A DNA stretch of 64,000 nt from Helianthus annuus (GCF_002127325.2 NC_035433.2:85021775-85085774); one strand, 5' to 3'. Counted from the first letter of the stretch, positions 30,151 through 43,137 are shown. Notes: generated by a model from the letters alone, not told the origin. Made by a program: numbers and translations.

Positions 30151-31251
30151 TACCTATTTGACCCGCTTGGTTGCTCTTGTGAATACCATCACTTGTGAGC
30201 AAACCATTCACACTTATAGATATGTTCACAATCATTCCTTTTGATCAACAACATTAACTAATTAAGATAATTAACAAAGCATATAGCCGCGTACCTTAAA
30301 GCTTTCCTTCGATCCCGTATCACCCCCGGCTTATCCTGAGAGTCGCTTATAAAGTACAACCCGACTAATCATTAATTTCCCAATATGATGACCATTTTCA
30401 TTATATTTGCTAATAATCAATCCATATGGTTTTCATCAAGTTTTCTCATACACTATTAGCATACAACTTTCATTTAGGCAATTCGTCATACACCTTCTAT
30501 GCAAAAATTTATAGTTCTCCTTTAGTTAAGTTTATGAACTTTCTATGCCCAATTTCATAACATTATGAACTTGTTCAACTAGAATTCAATCAATAGTGCA
30601 ATTATGTATATCAAAATCATCACATTAAGCTAGTTCACATAACCAATTTGGGGTTTTTCATGTTAAGATAAAAAAACCCACTTCTTCATACAAACACATA
30701 AAATCCTAAACCTTGTTTATGCCTAATTCTTCTCAATTAAGGCAAATATGATGACCATAAACACATATGCATCATGAATTTCACCATACAATCTACAACT
30801 CATCCAAGAATTGAGATTCATGGATTTCATTCTCATACATACTACACCAAAAACAGAGTTTTTAACATACCTTATGATATCCTAGCTTAGGTGACCAATA
30901 ATTTCTACACATGCATATGATTCTAGCCCCTTTTCCCTTTCAATTTGAAGAAAATTATGAACTAGATTTCTCTCTATCTCTTTCCCTTCTCTGGATCGAC
31001 ATACACACACACTATGTGTGTGTTGTGATTTAAATTTTTATGTTTTTAAAACACAAGTTTCCTTTTTTGACAACGTTGATCCATCTAGTTTGGTTTTTAT
31101 TATTAAAAAGGCTACAACCTATGTTTATATTCTAATTTCACATGTATTTAACTAGGTCCAAGGTTCCAAGGTTCCTAGTTACCACACTTATAATATTAAC
31201 CAAATAGGTTATATTATATTTATATAAGTTTAATATTTTTGGGGTGTTACA
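30151..31251 (-). mobile_element. LTR remnant on the minus strand, left end undefined
   Basis: At 31251 the minus strand begins TGTAACACCCCAAAAA, a typical plant Ty3/gypsy LTR start. A matching CA end with a duplication of the flanking aaggt was not found, so the left boundary is open and may lie beyond the MITE at 29107. No coding sequence is seen. Confidence 0.5.
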
Positions 31252-31564
31252 AAGGTGTTACCCTTGGACCCCACCAAGGGACTGGCTAAGAACCTTTTGT
31301 TGGAACCTAGTCACTCTGTGGGGACTTGCACACTTGAACCATTGGGTTCATTGGTGTTAGAATTCATAATAGTCTCAAACAAATGCCTATGTACTCAAAC
31401 CTTCAAACATGATATGGCAAGAAAGTCTTACGATGTGAGAAAAAACTTTATAATCATTTTTTACGTACTTATATTTATGTATGTGTCGGTATAAATTCAA
31501 GTTGATTACGTTTTTTTTTGAAAATGTGTATGCTCAGATATAATATGTTTTTCGATTTTTTTTA
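31252..31564 (+). mobile_element. Left part of a Helitron-like element split by an LTR insertion
   Basis: The phrase tgtgtcggtataaattcaag (31482-31501) recurs as a near copy in 37635-37655, on the far side of the LTR insertion. The perfect duplication tttta at 31560-31564 and 37459-37463 shows that the two sides were contiguous. The 5' boundary is not defined. Confidence 0.45.
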
Positions 31565-33374
31565 TGTAATACCTCGTAAATTCGTGTCCAGTCATGTACT
31601 GACACGTGTCCATACTCTCAGTTGTGCCAAATGTTGGACGAGAGGGACTAATTTTGACAATTTATGAAAGTATGAATGTGGAGGGACAAAAGGTGTCAAC
31701 ATGCTTAATTTATGCCTCCGATTGACCCTTTACGGACCGCAAGCTTAAGTGCTTACGGTCCGTAAGAGCTTTTTATTTTTGAGATTGACCATCGTATACG
31801 GACCATAAGGCCGTATACCATACAGTTCGCAAGGAAATCAAAACTGTGGGCTTGAGTCTGGCTTACGGACCGTAAGTTTCGACTCCATACTTGTTTGTTT
31901 GGAGCCCAAGTATTCATGCATGTTTGCCATATATTCGAACTCCTGAGCATTCTAGCAGGTCAAGACACATTCTAACACACTTGTAATGATCCTAAAAGAG
32001 TGCTAACACCTGTCATGATCATAAATCATGCTCCTCAATTATAAATAGGAGTGTTATGCAACTCATTTCCTTGCACCAATTCTTCAAACATTCCTCTCTC
32101 TTAATCTGGAGGTTCCTGACCTGAAAGGAGCTTCTCTCTGAGTTATAATCGTTCTCTTGGACCAATTCTAAGTGCTCCATCCTTATTCTTTCAATTTATA
32201 GGCTTTTATTAAGCCGAAAGTCAAGCAAATTGACTTTTGCTGTGACTTTCGGTTTAGATCATTATGGTCCAGCCATTGTTCAAATCAAACATTGCTACAT
32301 GATCATAATTAGGTAGGTGTTAATCCCTCAAAAGGGCACCTCCTGAAAATCACGTTAACTTGGTCAAATGGCGGGTCAAAGTTATATTAATTAAAAAGTC
32401 AAAGGGCAGTTTTTTCGTAAACTTTATAAATTGATCTTATAAAGGTAATAACTCATGTTTTTGACACTTAATTAGTTGGTAATTAATATTAGAACATGTA
32501 TGAACATGTTCAACCCGTCATTTCCAATTTTGGTGCCGGTTCGCAACCGAAAGTCGAGTAGTTTGACTTCTACTTTGACTTTCGATTCTGACTCGATTTA
32601 GCATAGTTAGCTACTGAATTTTTGTTGTATTATGATCACATTATAAGGTAGGATAACCCTCTGAGGTTATACTACTTGATTATAATCAGATTCTGAGTTT
32701 TTACACAAGTTCTTGAATTATGCCTAATATTGACCAAATTACCCTTTTTTAATAAAACTTGGTTTTAATCAATGGTGAACTTGCAAAATGAGTTACCTAC
32801 TAATATGTAATTATAATTAACATATTTTGGTAATTTAAATCAGATCATAAACTGAGTTTATTTACAAGTTCTTAAATTATGTTATAATATGACCAAAATG
32901 CCCTTTTGGCGCATAGTATGGTTTTAAACCATAATTTTCATATCAAATCTATTACCTACTGATATTATAACATAATTAAAGTATTATAACAGAATGTACT
33001 TGTTCATAACTCAGATTTTATGCAAGTTCTCAAAGTATGTCAAATAATGGCTAAAATGCCCTTATGGTGCATATTTTGATTTTAAAACCTCGATGGTCAT
33101 ATAAGTTGATAACCTACTGATGTTACAAATTATTTAATGTATATTGGTATATAGAACTTGTTTATAACTCATTCGGTTACCCGATATCACTTATACGTGT
33201 ACGGTTGAGCTTATGTAAGTAGTTTACGTAAGTTTACTGAAACGGGTCAAATCTTATCATTTTTATTTCAAATTCTAGAATGTATATTGTTTACCCATAT
33301 TATACAAGTCTTAGTACATGTGTGATTGACTTGGGTTAAGGTTGGGAAAGGCATTTACCTTTAATAGCGTTTTT

Positions 33375-34184
33375 CCTACAACGACAGCTACCATTCTGGT
33401 ATTCAGGCAGCTCCGTTTAAGGCATTGTTTGGATGACAATGCCGAACTCCTTGTTGGACTAAGGTGGGTGACAACCTAATCACAGGCCCAGGGCTTGTAC
33501 TTGAAACCTCTGAGAAGATCGTTTAGATCAGGAATCGTATGGCGGCAACGCGTGACCGCCAGGAAAGCTGATAAGCTTAGGAAACACTGGGAGTTTGCTG
33601 CAGGTGAACATGTCATGATTGAAAGCCTCACCCTGGGAGGGTGCGGTGCGCTTTGGGAAGCGTGGCAAGCTTAGGTCATGTTGCGTTGGGCCATTCAAAA
33701 TTCTGGAAAGAATCGGCAACATGGCCTACAAACTCGAGTTACCTGACGAATTGGGTAACGTTCACTATGTCAGTTATGTCTCGAAACTAAAGAAGTGTTA
33801 TTCGATGAAACACTTGTGATACCCTTACTAGCGCCAAAGGTTAATGACAAGTTGCAGTTGTCGAGGAATCGGTTGAAAACATGGACCAGGTTCGTTAACA
33901 TAGTCGCATTCCAATTATGAGAGTTCGTTGGAACTCAAGACGTGGACCGGAGTTCACGTGGGAACGTGGAGATCAGATGAGGCACAAGTACCGCAACTGT
34001 TCAAAACGGCGAAACCCAAATTCTGATGAGACTGGTGAATTTCGGGACGAAATTCCCTTTCAAGTTGGGGATGATGTGGTACCCGAGGAAAATCCACAGT
34101 CATCCCGATCTAACACTCTATCACTCTGCCGCTTTGGGTTAATTGTCAAATTTCGGGATGGAATTTCTTTCAAGTTGGGGATGA
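33375..34184 (+). pseudogene. Chromovirus integrase C-terminus remnant
   Basis: Broken frames match the end of a Ty3/gypsy integrase. A degraded region corresponding to '[11 protein letters not shown]' lies at 33377-33440. A clearer stretch GPFKILERIGNMAYKLELP lies at 33691-33747. A chromodomain-like piece ([19 protein letters not shown]) lies at 33920-33980. Frames change at least twice. Two near-identical polypurine-like phrases, caagttggggatgatgtg, occur at 34061-34078 and 34171-34188, the second abutting the LTR. Everything upstream of integrase is missing. Confidence 0.75.
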
Positions 34185-36519
34185 TGTGACAACCTGAAAT
34201 CTCAAGGTTCTTTCTCTACGCATCACTTGTTTCACAATCCTGTTTTCACAATTTGGTTTACGTGATGACATGTGTAGTTTATTGAATGATTAAATTATTC
34301 AAATGCTTGGTTGATTAAATGTGTAAGGTTTAATGGTTAATGAGTAATTGGAACCCAAGTGACGAAGAATGATTCTTCGCCACCATCAGCTTCGACGAAC
34401 CATCAACTTCGACGAAGATTAATCTTCGTCAAATAGGTGATTCTTCGTCATCAATAACTTCTACGAAGGAAGATCTTCGTCAAGCGAATCTTCGCCAAAA
34501 AGGGGCTTTCGGCCCGTAGCCCAGATCGGGCCCAGCTGCATTCGTGTTTGTTTAAATCTTGCGTAACCTGAGAAACATAATCTAACCCTATTCCTCAATC
34601 CCTCTCTCCCACCTCGAAGGCAAACAGGAAGGCACCCACTCTTTCCCCTCGGTTGCAATCTGTCTTCTCTATTGCTTCGCTTCATCTCTCACGCAAGGTT
34701 AGTATATGATGTGTTACTTCGTATTGAATCCTTTCTGTGTATGGCTATGTTTATGTGTAATGCACGATGGTTGTTTGTGGAAATCTTCATGATCCATGGT
34801 GCGCTAGGATATACACGAACCAAGTATGGTATTTAGAATTGCCGATTATGTGCATGAGCAGTTCTTGATGATTTTGATCTTGATCAGATTTGATTATTGG
34901 GTTTATATGTTAATAATTCTGATTGTATATGATTATCATATGATTTAGGACATGTAATCGATGTTAGTATTGTGGTATTATTAGTTTTGATGACGAACAG
35001 AATTTAGGGTTTGCTTGAATGTGTGAAATAACTGTGACTGATCCTATAATTGTGGCTAGGATTTGTTAACTGTTGTTGTGTGATCAAAGGAAGTGTAATC
35101 GTCTGTGAGACCAGCGACGAAAAGACCTTGGCGAAGGACTTAGCTCGACGAACCCCCTGGTTCTTCTTCGAGAGGTTCATGACGAACCACTATGACTCTT
35201 CGCCGTACCCATCACACGAAGAAGGTTGGGTCTTCGTCATAGGAGTACTTCGCCATAATCATGTCCGGCGAAGAATGGGTCTTCGCCGCAAGGGTTCTTC
35301 GCCGTGCAAATAGTCAGTACAGTAAACAGTTTAAGGTGTATGTGAGGATGGATACTTGTGTTTACAAATGCTATTTGTTGCATGAGAACAATATTGACTA
35401 AGAATAAGAAATCTGACTTGCCTTGTGTGGTTAGAACATTCATCCGTTATGTGTTGATTTGTGATATTCACGTGGGATGTGGACTTGTACGAGAACTGAG
35501 TATCTGATATGTGATATACGGCGATCTTGTGATAAATGCAATTGGTGAAAATACGTGATTTAGTTATTAGGAAACGGGTATTTTGGTAGGAACTGTTGGA
35601 ACATGAACTTGTGATGCAAACGTGTATGAAATCTAAATGTTTGCTATGTGTTACGTGTTTTGGATATGTGTTTGTGAAACTGATTTTTGGATTGGTAACC
35701 ACGGTAGGGTTTGGTTGACCAACTTGGAACGGGTAATGTAACGTAACAAACCGAGCAAATCTAAGGTGAGTTCACTGCTCTTTTTCAAGCATGCGTGCCG
35801 GGGAGGGACATCTGGTAAATATTCCGGGGAGGAATATTGGGTAATGGGTTTGACTGGAATGTTAAACCAGAATGTTGGATAGTACACTCACTTCTATCAC
35901 CATTAAGTCCCATCTTGTTTGTTACCTGAGAGGTAACGGGGTATTAGTTGATGGCGCTATGTAGGTTTGGCACCCTCACCCCGTACCTGAGAGGACGGGT
36001 GTGAACTAATGACCCAGTCATGCCCAATGCTTGGATAGGGGCATTGGGGAAAGGGCAAAATAATCTGGAGCCATCTTGTACGGTATCGATTTATTATCAA
36101 CATTGTTCTCGGAATTGATTTTGAACTGAACTAAACTTTTGACAGTAAAACATGTAACACGATTCTTGGTAAACAAAACTATGAACTCACCAGCATTGTC
36201 TGATACACTTTTCTGCATGCTTGCAGGTCTATAGGTACATAGCAATAGAACTTGTTGTCTGGGATGCTGGAGTGGTCATGGGTCGATTTGCATGGAATCA
36301 TGAGACACGTCTAATGGCTTTTATACACTTGGGTTATGAAACTCTTAATTAATGTAGTATGCTTCCGCTGAAATGTAAACGATGTTTTGTAACGATGATT
36401 TTAATAAATGAAAGTTTTGTTTGAAATAATGTTATGAGTTCAATGTGATTGGTGGCTAGATCCTGGTACGTCACACGCCTCGCGGGGGTTCCCGCGTGTG
36501 GTATTTTGGGGGTGTGACA
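34185..36519 (+). repeat. LTR of the chromovirus remnant, 2335 bp
   Basis: It begins TGTGACAACCTG directly after a polypurine-like tract and ends GGGGGTGTGACA. Direct and inverted cttcgtc/gacgaag phrases cluster at 34360-34500 and 35100-35300. An intron-like pair is present: AAG|GTGAGT at 35766 and TTGCAG at 36221-36226. No matching upstream LTR or target duplication is seen, so the 5' half of the element was lost. Confidence 0.75.
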
Positions 36520-37458
36520 ATACCATTCATTCCAGACTAGGGCCTTCTGGTAGATTGCAACCAACCTTAGTTTATTTGTTAATGGCTGTGCTTATTGTTT
36601 CTTGTATTGTAAGACGTAATTAAGCCAGGTAAATACTCTTAACCTATTTTCCCTATACGGGCTTGGGATACGGTAAATTATTACCGCTTGGTCGGGTATG
36701 GGATCATATGCTGGATTGTGACTACAAAATCTCCATGACCCGTTTTAATCTGTTTTGTTTGATAACTTAAACAATGGGGGTTAACGCGACCGTGTCCTGG
36801 ATATCCTCGGTTTATTTAAGTTACTAATGGCCACGACTAAGCACGGGGTGTAGGCATACACTTGACAGATGCTAATGCTATTATAAAATGTTTTTCTTAC
36901 CCATATTGGGGATACCCCTTTGTGGGTTAAAGTGGCGTGTCGGTTAATCATGTTATTCGGTTTCTGCACCGGACCCCATGTGGATTGACAGGCATGAAAA
37001 ACTGTATACAAGATCATTTTGAATTGTCCCAAGTTATTTATGAAAATACACGTGCCTTGTGCACTTAAAACATTTTTGAAATGTTTTCAAAATGAGTTGG
37101 TTATTTGTATTTTCCAGTGTAAACTGACGTATTGTCAAAAGACTAAGTTACAGGTTGCAAGGATACGTAAATAGGCTGAAAGTTGCCTGGTAATGCTAGA
37201 AGAGGAATTTGCCACTTCTTTGCATAAAGCCTAGTAGTTTGTTATCTCATTTTTGTAAATTTTTCGATCCGCCTGTGGATCTTTATTACAAGCAGCTTGT
37301 ATTATTAATTTCTAACACTTGGACAATTATGTTTGTAATAATATTTTAAATCCAAGACTTACGATGTGGTATCTATGTTGTGTATCTTGTATATCAATCT
37401 CGTCACGATACTCCCCTTCTGGGCCCACCGGGCAATGTGGTAAATATCGGGTGTGACA

Positions 37459-37851
37459 TTTTACGTTTTCATTTGATCTACGTTGTGGCATAAATTTTGT
37501 TTTATAACAAGTTGGGTCAAATATAATATGTTTTCATTAGACTTTGTAAATTCGACTTACTTTACGTTTCGGCCCCACCGTAACGCTCGGTACCATTTTT
37601 AAATTAAAAACATATTTTTTTACTCATTTTTATGTACGTGTCGGTATAAGTTCAGGTTGGTGTCCAACGTAAATTTCTTTCGTAAATAAGCCGGGCCATA
37701 TATAATACGTTTCCGTCCTTATTTTTATGTACATTTTCAGTTTATCTACGCTTTGACGCAACTTTTGTTCAGAAACAGTTCAGGTCTTTACTGCACAAAT
37801 CTGAGTTACTTTACATTTGGACCTGTCGCATCACGCGAGGAAATTTACTAG
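37459..37851 (+). mobile_element. Right part of the split Helitron-like element, with 3' terminus
   Basis: It ends in a weak GC stem region (cctgtcgcatcacgcgagg, 37822-37840), seven bases, then CTAG (37848-37851) followed by T. An earlier degenerate hairpin (ccccaccgtaacgctcgg, 37572-37589) suggests two head-to-tail 3' ends. Non-coding. Confidence 0.6.
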
Positions 37852-38485
37852 TTGCATACAATCAATAATTCTGAAGCCATGTGCAGCATAGAGAGAGTTC
37901 CATTTGATAGATTTGATGCCTAGGATCATCTGTTCAGGTGTTCTTGATAAATTATAACACTTATTATTTAATAATGATACTTCAACCATTGATTCTTTTT
38001 TCTTTTATATAGATATACACACTAGCAGGGTACCCACACAAGGCAACTTTTGCTTCTTCTTTTTGACTATTGAAGTGGCTTTAACTGTTGGAGATTTCCG
38101 AGTTCGTATTACAAGTTTTTCAATATATGTTTTCTTAATACATAGGTTATGTTATTTGACAAATGTAACTAGAGCTAGAGTTGATGTTGCAGCCTAAACC
38201 TATATTTGGAGATTTTTATTAATTAACTTTCTTATGCTCTGAAAATCTATTAGTCAAGCTGAAGCAAACTTTTTTATTTCTTTATATGCGCTTATTTTTT
38301 AAAGTGCAAAAGATTAAACTTCTAAAAGCTACTCTCAATCATAGTGTTAAAACTAAGAAATTTATTGTACTCTTAAAAGCTCTAAAATGCCACTCCTCAA
38401 TAATTATCATATAATTGGGTACTTTCAAAAAAAAATTTCGTATAAGTTGCTATAACTTCTTCTGCATTTGCTTTTTATTTTCTAA
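37852..38485. other. Non-coding spacer
   Basis: AT-rich, no gene or boundary recognised. Confidence 0.35.
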
Positions 38486-39347
38486 CTAGAATTACGACCC
38501 GCCGCAATGCGGCGGGAATTCTTTAGTTATAACTAAGTCGATTTAGGACGCGCACGTTATGTTGAACCTGGCAAACGGGAAAAAAAATAGACAATGTAAA
38601 AACGTTCACTCACACACGTACGTTGCGTCGTGTTAACTCGCAAAATTTAGAACGAAATATAAAAACGTTAAACCAAAGACGCACGTTGCGATGTGTTAAG
38701 TCACACAATTTAGAACGAAGCATAAAGAGAAAAATTTGCAGAAAATGAAAAACTATAAAGGACCAAAGTTGAAAACAAAAAAAAGTTGTGAGGATAGATT
38801 GCAAAAGATAAAAAAGTTTTGTGTTAAAAGTAAAAAAACAAATAGTCTTAGGTTAAAAGTAATTTATGAAATACTTTTATGTGAAAAGTAAAAAAATCAA
38901 TTTTTTTTTTCTAAAACCCCCAAAGCGAAGGTTACAACACATAAGTAAAAAAATGAAACTGGTTAAATCGCAAAAGATGGAAACTTTTGAATTAAAAGTG
39001 AAAAATCAAATTAATCAAAGGGGTTAAATTGTATAAGATGGAAACTTTTGAATTAGAAGTGAAAAATCAAATTAATTAAAGGGGTTAAATTACCAAAGAT
39101 TAAAACTTTAAACTCAAATTGTCAAAGATTAAAACTTTAGGGTTAAAAAGGAAACAAATATTACCAAAGATTAAAACTTTAAACTCAAATTGTCAAAAAT
39201 TAAAACTTCAGGGTTAAAAAGGAAACAAATATTAAAACTTTAAACTTTAACTTGCAAAGGATTGAAACTTTAGGGTTAAAAAGGAAAAATCCAATTTTTT
39301 TTTGAGAAACTCCCAAAGCTAGTTGTACAAGTACCATATGCATAACA
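38486..39347 (-). mobile_element. Non-autonomous Helitron, larger copy of a local family
   Basis: On the minus strand the 3' end is a perfect 8-bp hairpin (CCCGCCGC 38498-38505, GCGGCGGG 38509-38516), eight bases, then CTAG (38486-38489) before T. The body shares phrases with 42011-42470 and 51170-51632 (acgttgcgtcgtgttaactc, aaacccccaaagc). The right (5') end is near the shared ccatatgcataac at 39333-39345; its exact base is uncertain. Internal duplication of a ttaccaaagattaaaacttt unit makes this copy longer. Confidence 0.75.
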
Positions 39348-39900
39348 TAGTTGGTTTTTAATAAGGTTTTAATTTAATTTTAATTAATAGTATTTTTTGT
39401 TGGTAAATAATAGTTTGAATAAGTTTTAGCTTTTAAGTCTTACAAATAAAAAGAAATGTTGGTAAATAATAGTTTGAAAAAGTTTTAGCTTTTAAGTCTT
39501 ACAAATAAAAAGAAAGAGGAAAAAGGCTATCCTTGAATAACATGTTTAAAAATTTAGGTCATTCTTATCAAGACTGCACATTCTTTGCTAAATTAACCAC
39601 TCCAAAACAATATTTAAATCCCTAATAATTTATCATTAATCATTGCTACACTTTCTTCTGTCGTCGATACCCACGAAGATTTTTATATATATCCGTACAC
39701 ATATATGTATGCAATATGCAAATGTATATGGGCAGGTGTCATACACTCATATATGTAAAACTTTTTCAATAATCTAGTTCCAATGTTTTTATACTAAAAT
39801 ATGTTTTTATATGACTATATGAGGAAGCATAGTTGTATGATAATCAACACTTATTACAATATATTTTTAAACCAAAACATAGTATAATCAATACTTATAA
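39348..39900. other. Non-coding spacer
   Basis: A 60-bp phrase (ttggtaaataatagtttga...) is repeated in tandem at about 39400-39510. No gene is seen. Confidence 0.4.
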
Positions 39901-40233
39901 GGCGATGGGGTGTGGTATAGCGTCCTTGATCAAATCAGCAATTTTAACGCTCTTTAGCGCCCCATGACCACCCCCTGGGCGCCAAAGGGGCGGCGCCATG
40001 GAGAGGGCTTCATTCCAGTAATGAGCGCTAATGACATGTGCAGGTGGGGTCCATTCTTTTCAACCAATCAAATCTTTTGCTTTTTATTTTTTTTTATTTT
40101 GTTTAATCAAGGCTTTCAAGGGGCTTTAAATTATTGCATACAAGTTTAAAGGAGTGACTTTAAAGCCCCCTATGTGACAGCACTAATGTGGCGTGATAAA
40201 GGTCCTATGAGCTTTATACTACACCCACCAGCC
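39901..40233. mobile_element. Harbinger/Tourist-like MITE
   Basis: The left end ggcgatggggtgtggtatag pairs imperfectly with the right end ctttatactacacccacc plus agcc. The 3-bp duplication taa lies at 39898-39900 and 40234-40236. At 333 bp, with a GC-rich interior and no coding, it fits a PIF/Harbinger MITE. Confidence 0.7.
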
Positions 40234-40284
40234 TAATAATAATGATACAAACATGGAAAAAATGAAGTCACTATTGTAATTGTT

Positions 40285-40682
40285 TTTCTTTTTTTTTTTT
40301 TTGAACGGCAGAATTTTATTAGAAAAACCAAACTAGCAAGATGCTAGAAAAAAGAACAAAAAGGAAGGATTTCAAAATATTGAAATTACACCAATTTGAC
40401 CAATCAAGAGTGTTCATCTTTGCTCTGTGTTTGATCCATAGAAAACTTGTAGCTTTAATATCTGCCCATAATCTTGAGATATCCACTCTTTTGCCGGAAA
40501 AACAACATCATTACTTAGTTTCCATATACTCCAGCAGATTGTTAGGATGACGGCATGCACCAATTTCTTCATAGGTGCCGGCCTATTGATATGATTATGA
40601 ACCCGAAGGAGATCCGAAGTGCTGAAAGTGTAGATAGGGGAAATTGAGAGCTATCTAGACACCATATGCCATATCACTGAAC
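40285..40682 (-). mobile_element. 5'-truncated LINE fragment
   Basis: The plus strand starts with a poly(T) run, so the element is on the minus strand and ends in poly(A) after an AATAAAATTCTGCCGTTC-type tail. The perfect duplication tgtaattgtt flanks it (40275-40284 and 40683-40692). The minus strand reads like the C-terminal zinc-binding tail of LINE ORF2 (ICWSIWKLSNDVVF), with stops. Only 398 bp is present, as expected from abortive reverse transcription. Confidence 0.85.
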
Positions 40683-40692
40683 TGTAATTGTT

Positions 40693-42010
40693 GGATACAA
40701 TTGAAAGTACGCTGAAATCCATTATAAAAGCTACTAAATCTAGAGAGTTTGGTGCACTGTTGTACGAGTTAAATGTGCCATTATATGCCGAGCTAGTTGT
40801 ATCTTTAGAACGAGGTTATACAAAATATAATCAACAACGCATCAAAATCTTCTTAAAAAATGTAGTTTTGTTTTACAAATATAGCAAAACTATAGTTAAA
40901 CAACTAAAGGGAACAAAAGTATTGATTTTATATATAATTTAAAGAAATCTATGAAGTAAATTAAAGATTTAAGAGCCTAATAAATTGATAAAAATTATTT
41001 TAAATAAAAATCAAACTTGGAGAATGTGTTTGCTCTTTTACCATTATCAAATTATCCATGTGTTAATCATAAATTACGAGTAAAAAAAAATCTTCTTTAG
41101 CTCTCTTAATATTTAGTGTTCTATATTAAACGTCTTTTAAGTATTTTGCATGCACCGCTCTCTTCTTTTGTCGCCCCATGGTGACTTTTATTTATTTTGT
41201 TCCGCTAATTGTTATATATCATGGACACATTCTACATATATATTATTAGTTTTTGTCATTTTTTCTATTATCGTCACAGTCGTAACTTCTATTACATAGA
41301 CATGTTTGTGTTTCTTTTTGTTGTCACTATGACCTTAAATCACTCATGGACACACTGTACATATATATTGATAGTTTTTGTCATTTTTTCTATTATCGTC
41401 ACAGTCGTAGCTTCTGTTACATAGACATGTTTGTGTTTCTTTTACTTGTCACTATTACCTTAGATCACTTGGCGTTGTTTGTTGCATAGAGATTTCTTAA
41501 TGTCTATGTTTTTTGGGTTTTTTTATTGTATGTTCTTATACCGACATACTTATGGTTTTTCTCTCCAGCCTAAATGTCCTTTTAATCGATACTTTTCAAT
41601 TTTTTCTCTTCGTTTCGCATTATATTAGAAATGTTTCTCCCTCAGCATGTCCTCATAATGCCCATTACGTATAGTCTAAATAAAACTCAAGCACACATCA
41701 TAAGTGTTTGATTTTCTTCACCTCTAATTGTAAGGGAGTATTAGTCTATTAAATAGAATATATCAGTTAGGGTTTATCCTAGTGATCTTTATCAAATTAA
41801 GTTATATGATTTGATCATATTTCCTTTGTAATTATTCTTATTGCATTCTCATATATAGTGATTAATGATACGTAATACTTACTACTTTTTTGTTATTTTA
41901 TATGTGTAAATAAATAATTAGTTATCTCAATCATTTCAAGTATACATGTAAGATGGACATTTTCATCAATGAAAAGTTACATTTCTTCGTTGTTTCTCAA
42001 TTAAAAATAA
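40693..42010. other. AT-rich non-coding region with a 125-bp tandem duplication
   Basis: A direct duplication (41220-41344 and 41345-41469, starting catggacaca) is about 90% identical by eye. An AT-rich open frame at 40688-40942 lacks an ATG start and has no recognisable family. Nothing else is supported. Confidence 0.5.
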
Positions 42011-42470
42011 CTAGAACTAAGCTCTCCCGCGTTGCAGTCGGGGCGTAGAACCATGTCAAATAGCACCAATGTCACACCACCACTAGCGGCCACCACGAAC
42101 CTGTCAAACGAGAAAAAATAGACATAAAAATATTTAACCACACATGCACGTTGCGTTGTGTTAACTCGCAAAAATTTAAACGAAAACGGAAAGTGAAATG
42201 TAAACACGTTGAACTACACACGCACATTGCGTCGTGTTAACTTGCAAAATTTATAACGAAACACGGGGCCAATTTAAGTTGAAACTGAAACAGTTGTGAG
42301 GTAAAATTGCAAATAATGAAAAATTTTGTGTTAAAAGTAAAAAACAAATTTTATGAGGTTAAAACTATAAAAGTTGAAAAAACTTTAGGTTAAAAAGTAA
42401 AAGAAATCAAAACGTTTTTGAAAAACCCCCAAAGCATAAGGTATAACATCATGATGCATAGAAAAGTTGA
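42011..42470 (-). mobile_element. Non-autonomous Helitron, short copy
   Basis: Minus-strand terminus: CTAG at 42011-42014 before T, with a degraded hairpin (cccgcgttgcagtcgggg, 42026-42043). The body matches 38486-39347 and 51170-52225 (acgttgcgttgtgttaactc, ggttaaaactataaaagttg, aaaacccccaaagcataag). The right end is uncertain by about 10 bp. Confidence 0.65.
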
Positions 42471-42524
42471 TAATTTATAGTTTGTAAATGGTAAGGGGCT
42501 GTTTGGCAACTTCTTAGTGGTTAA

Positions 42525-43137
42525 GGTGATATTTGTTTTTTAAGAGGTAAAATGTCTGCAGTCTGCGAACCATATCTGCAGACATATGTAGAAGAAGAGG
42601 TGGACCAAACCTCTGCATTCTGCAAAAAGTAGACTGTTTGGTTTTTAACGTATGTAGACTTCTAAAATAAAGTGGTGGTGGTGTACGGGCGGTAGTGGTG
42701 GGTGGGTGGTAGTGGTGGTGGACGGTGGTGGTGGGTGGTGGACATGGTCAATGGGTGGTGGTGGACGTGATTGTGGTAGGCGGTGGTGGTGGGTGGTGGA
42801 CGGTGGTTGTGGTGATGGACGGTTGTGGGTGGTAAACGGTGGTGGGGTGGGATGGTGGTGAGTGGTGATGGATGGTGGTGATGGACAGTGGTGGTGGATG
42901 GTGGTGGTGGTGATGGACGGTGGTGGTGGTGGACGGTGGTGGTGCTTAACCATTTGCAGACCTTAGAAGATCTTAGAAGTGGTTGGGCCTAGTCTGCACC
43001 AAGAAAGCTCGCGCAGACGTTTTTTATTGAAACGTCTTCGGAAAACAAACAGTCTGCAAATGACAATGTCTGGGCGTGGTTTGCGCGACACAGACAGAAG
43101 AGGCTGCGTAGATTTAAAAAAAAAAACAAACACCACC
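42525..43137. mobile_element. TIR element with TAA target duplication and a GGT-rich core
   Basis: The left end ggtgatatttgttttttaa pairs with the right end ttaaaaaaaaaaacaaacac plus cacc. The flanks are taa at 42522-42524 and 43138-43140. Subterminal gtctgcag-type phrases occur in inverted orientation on both sides. It is Harbinger-like by duplication size, although the TIR also resembles some hAT MITEs. Non-coding. Confidence 0.6.
42672..42944. repeat. GGT/GGAC-rich microsatellite
   Basis: An imperfect run of GGT triplets with interspersed GGACGGT. It produces His/Pro-rich open frames on the minus strand that are not genes. Confidence 0.9.

Larger units (their letters stand above)
31565..37458 (+). 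mobile_element. Solo LTR split by a later chromovirus remnant
   Basis: It begins TGTAATACCTCG and ends CGGGTGTGACA, with a perfect 5-bp duplication tttta (31560-31564 and 37459-37463). A TATA box TATAAATA lies at 32040-32047. The stretch 33375-36519 is foreign, so the LTR proper is about 2.7 kb in two pieces (31565 to about 33374, and about 36520 to 37458). An intron-like pair lies in the right piece: CAG|GTAAAT at 36629 and CAG at 37151-37153. Repeated ttacggaccgtaag palindromes occur near 31730-31880. Confidence 0.75.

Noticed and set aside
37569..37592. Separate Helitron end at the ccccaccgtaacgctcgg hairpin
   Set aside because: No CTRR follows at the proper distance; treated as a degenerate inner end of the element finishing at 37851.
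40688..40942. 84-codon open frame right of the LINE fragment
   Set aside because: It starts inside the target duplication without an ATG, is AT-rich and has no family resemblance.
42645..42953. His/Pro-rich minus-strand open frame
   Set aside because: By-product of the GGT microsatellite.
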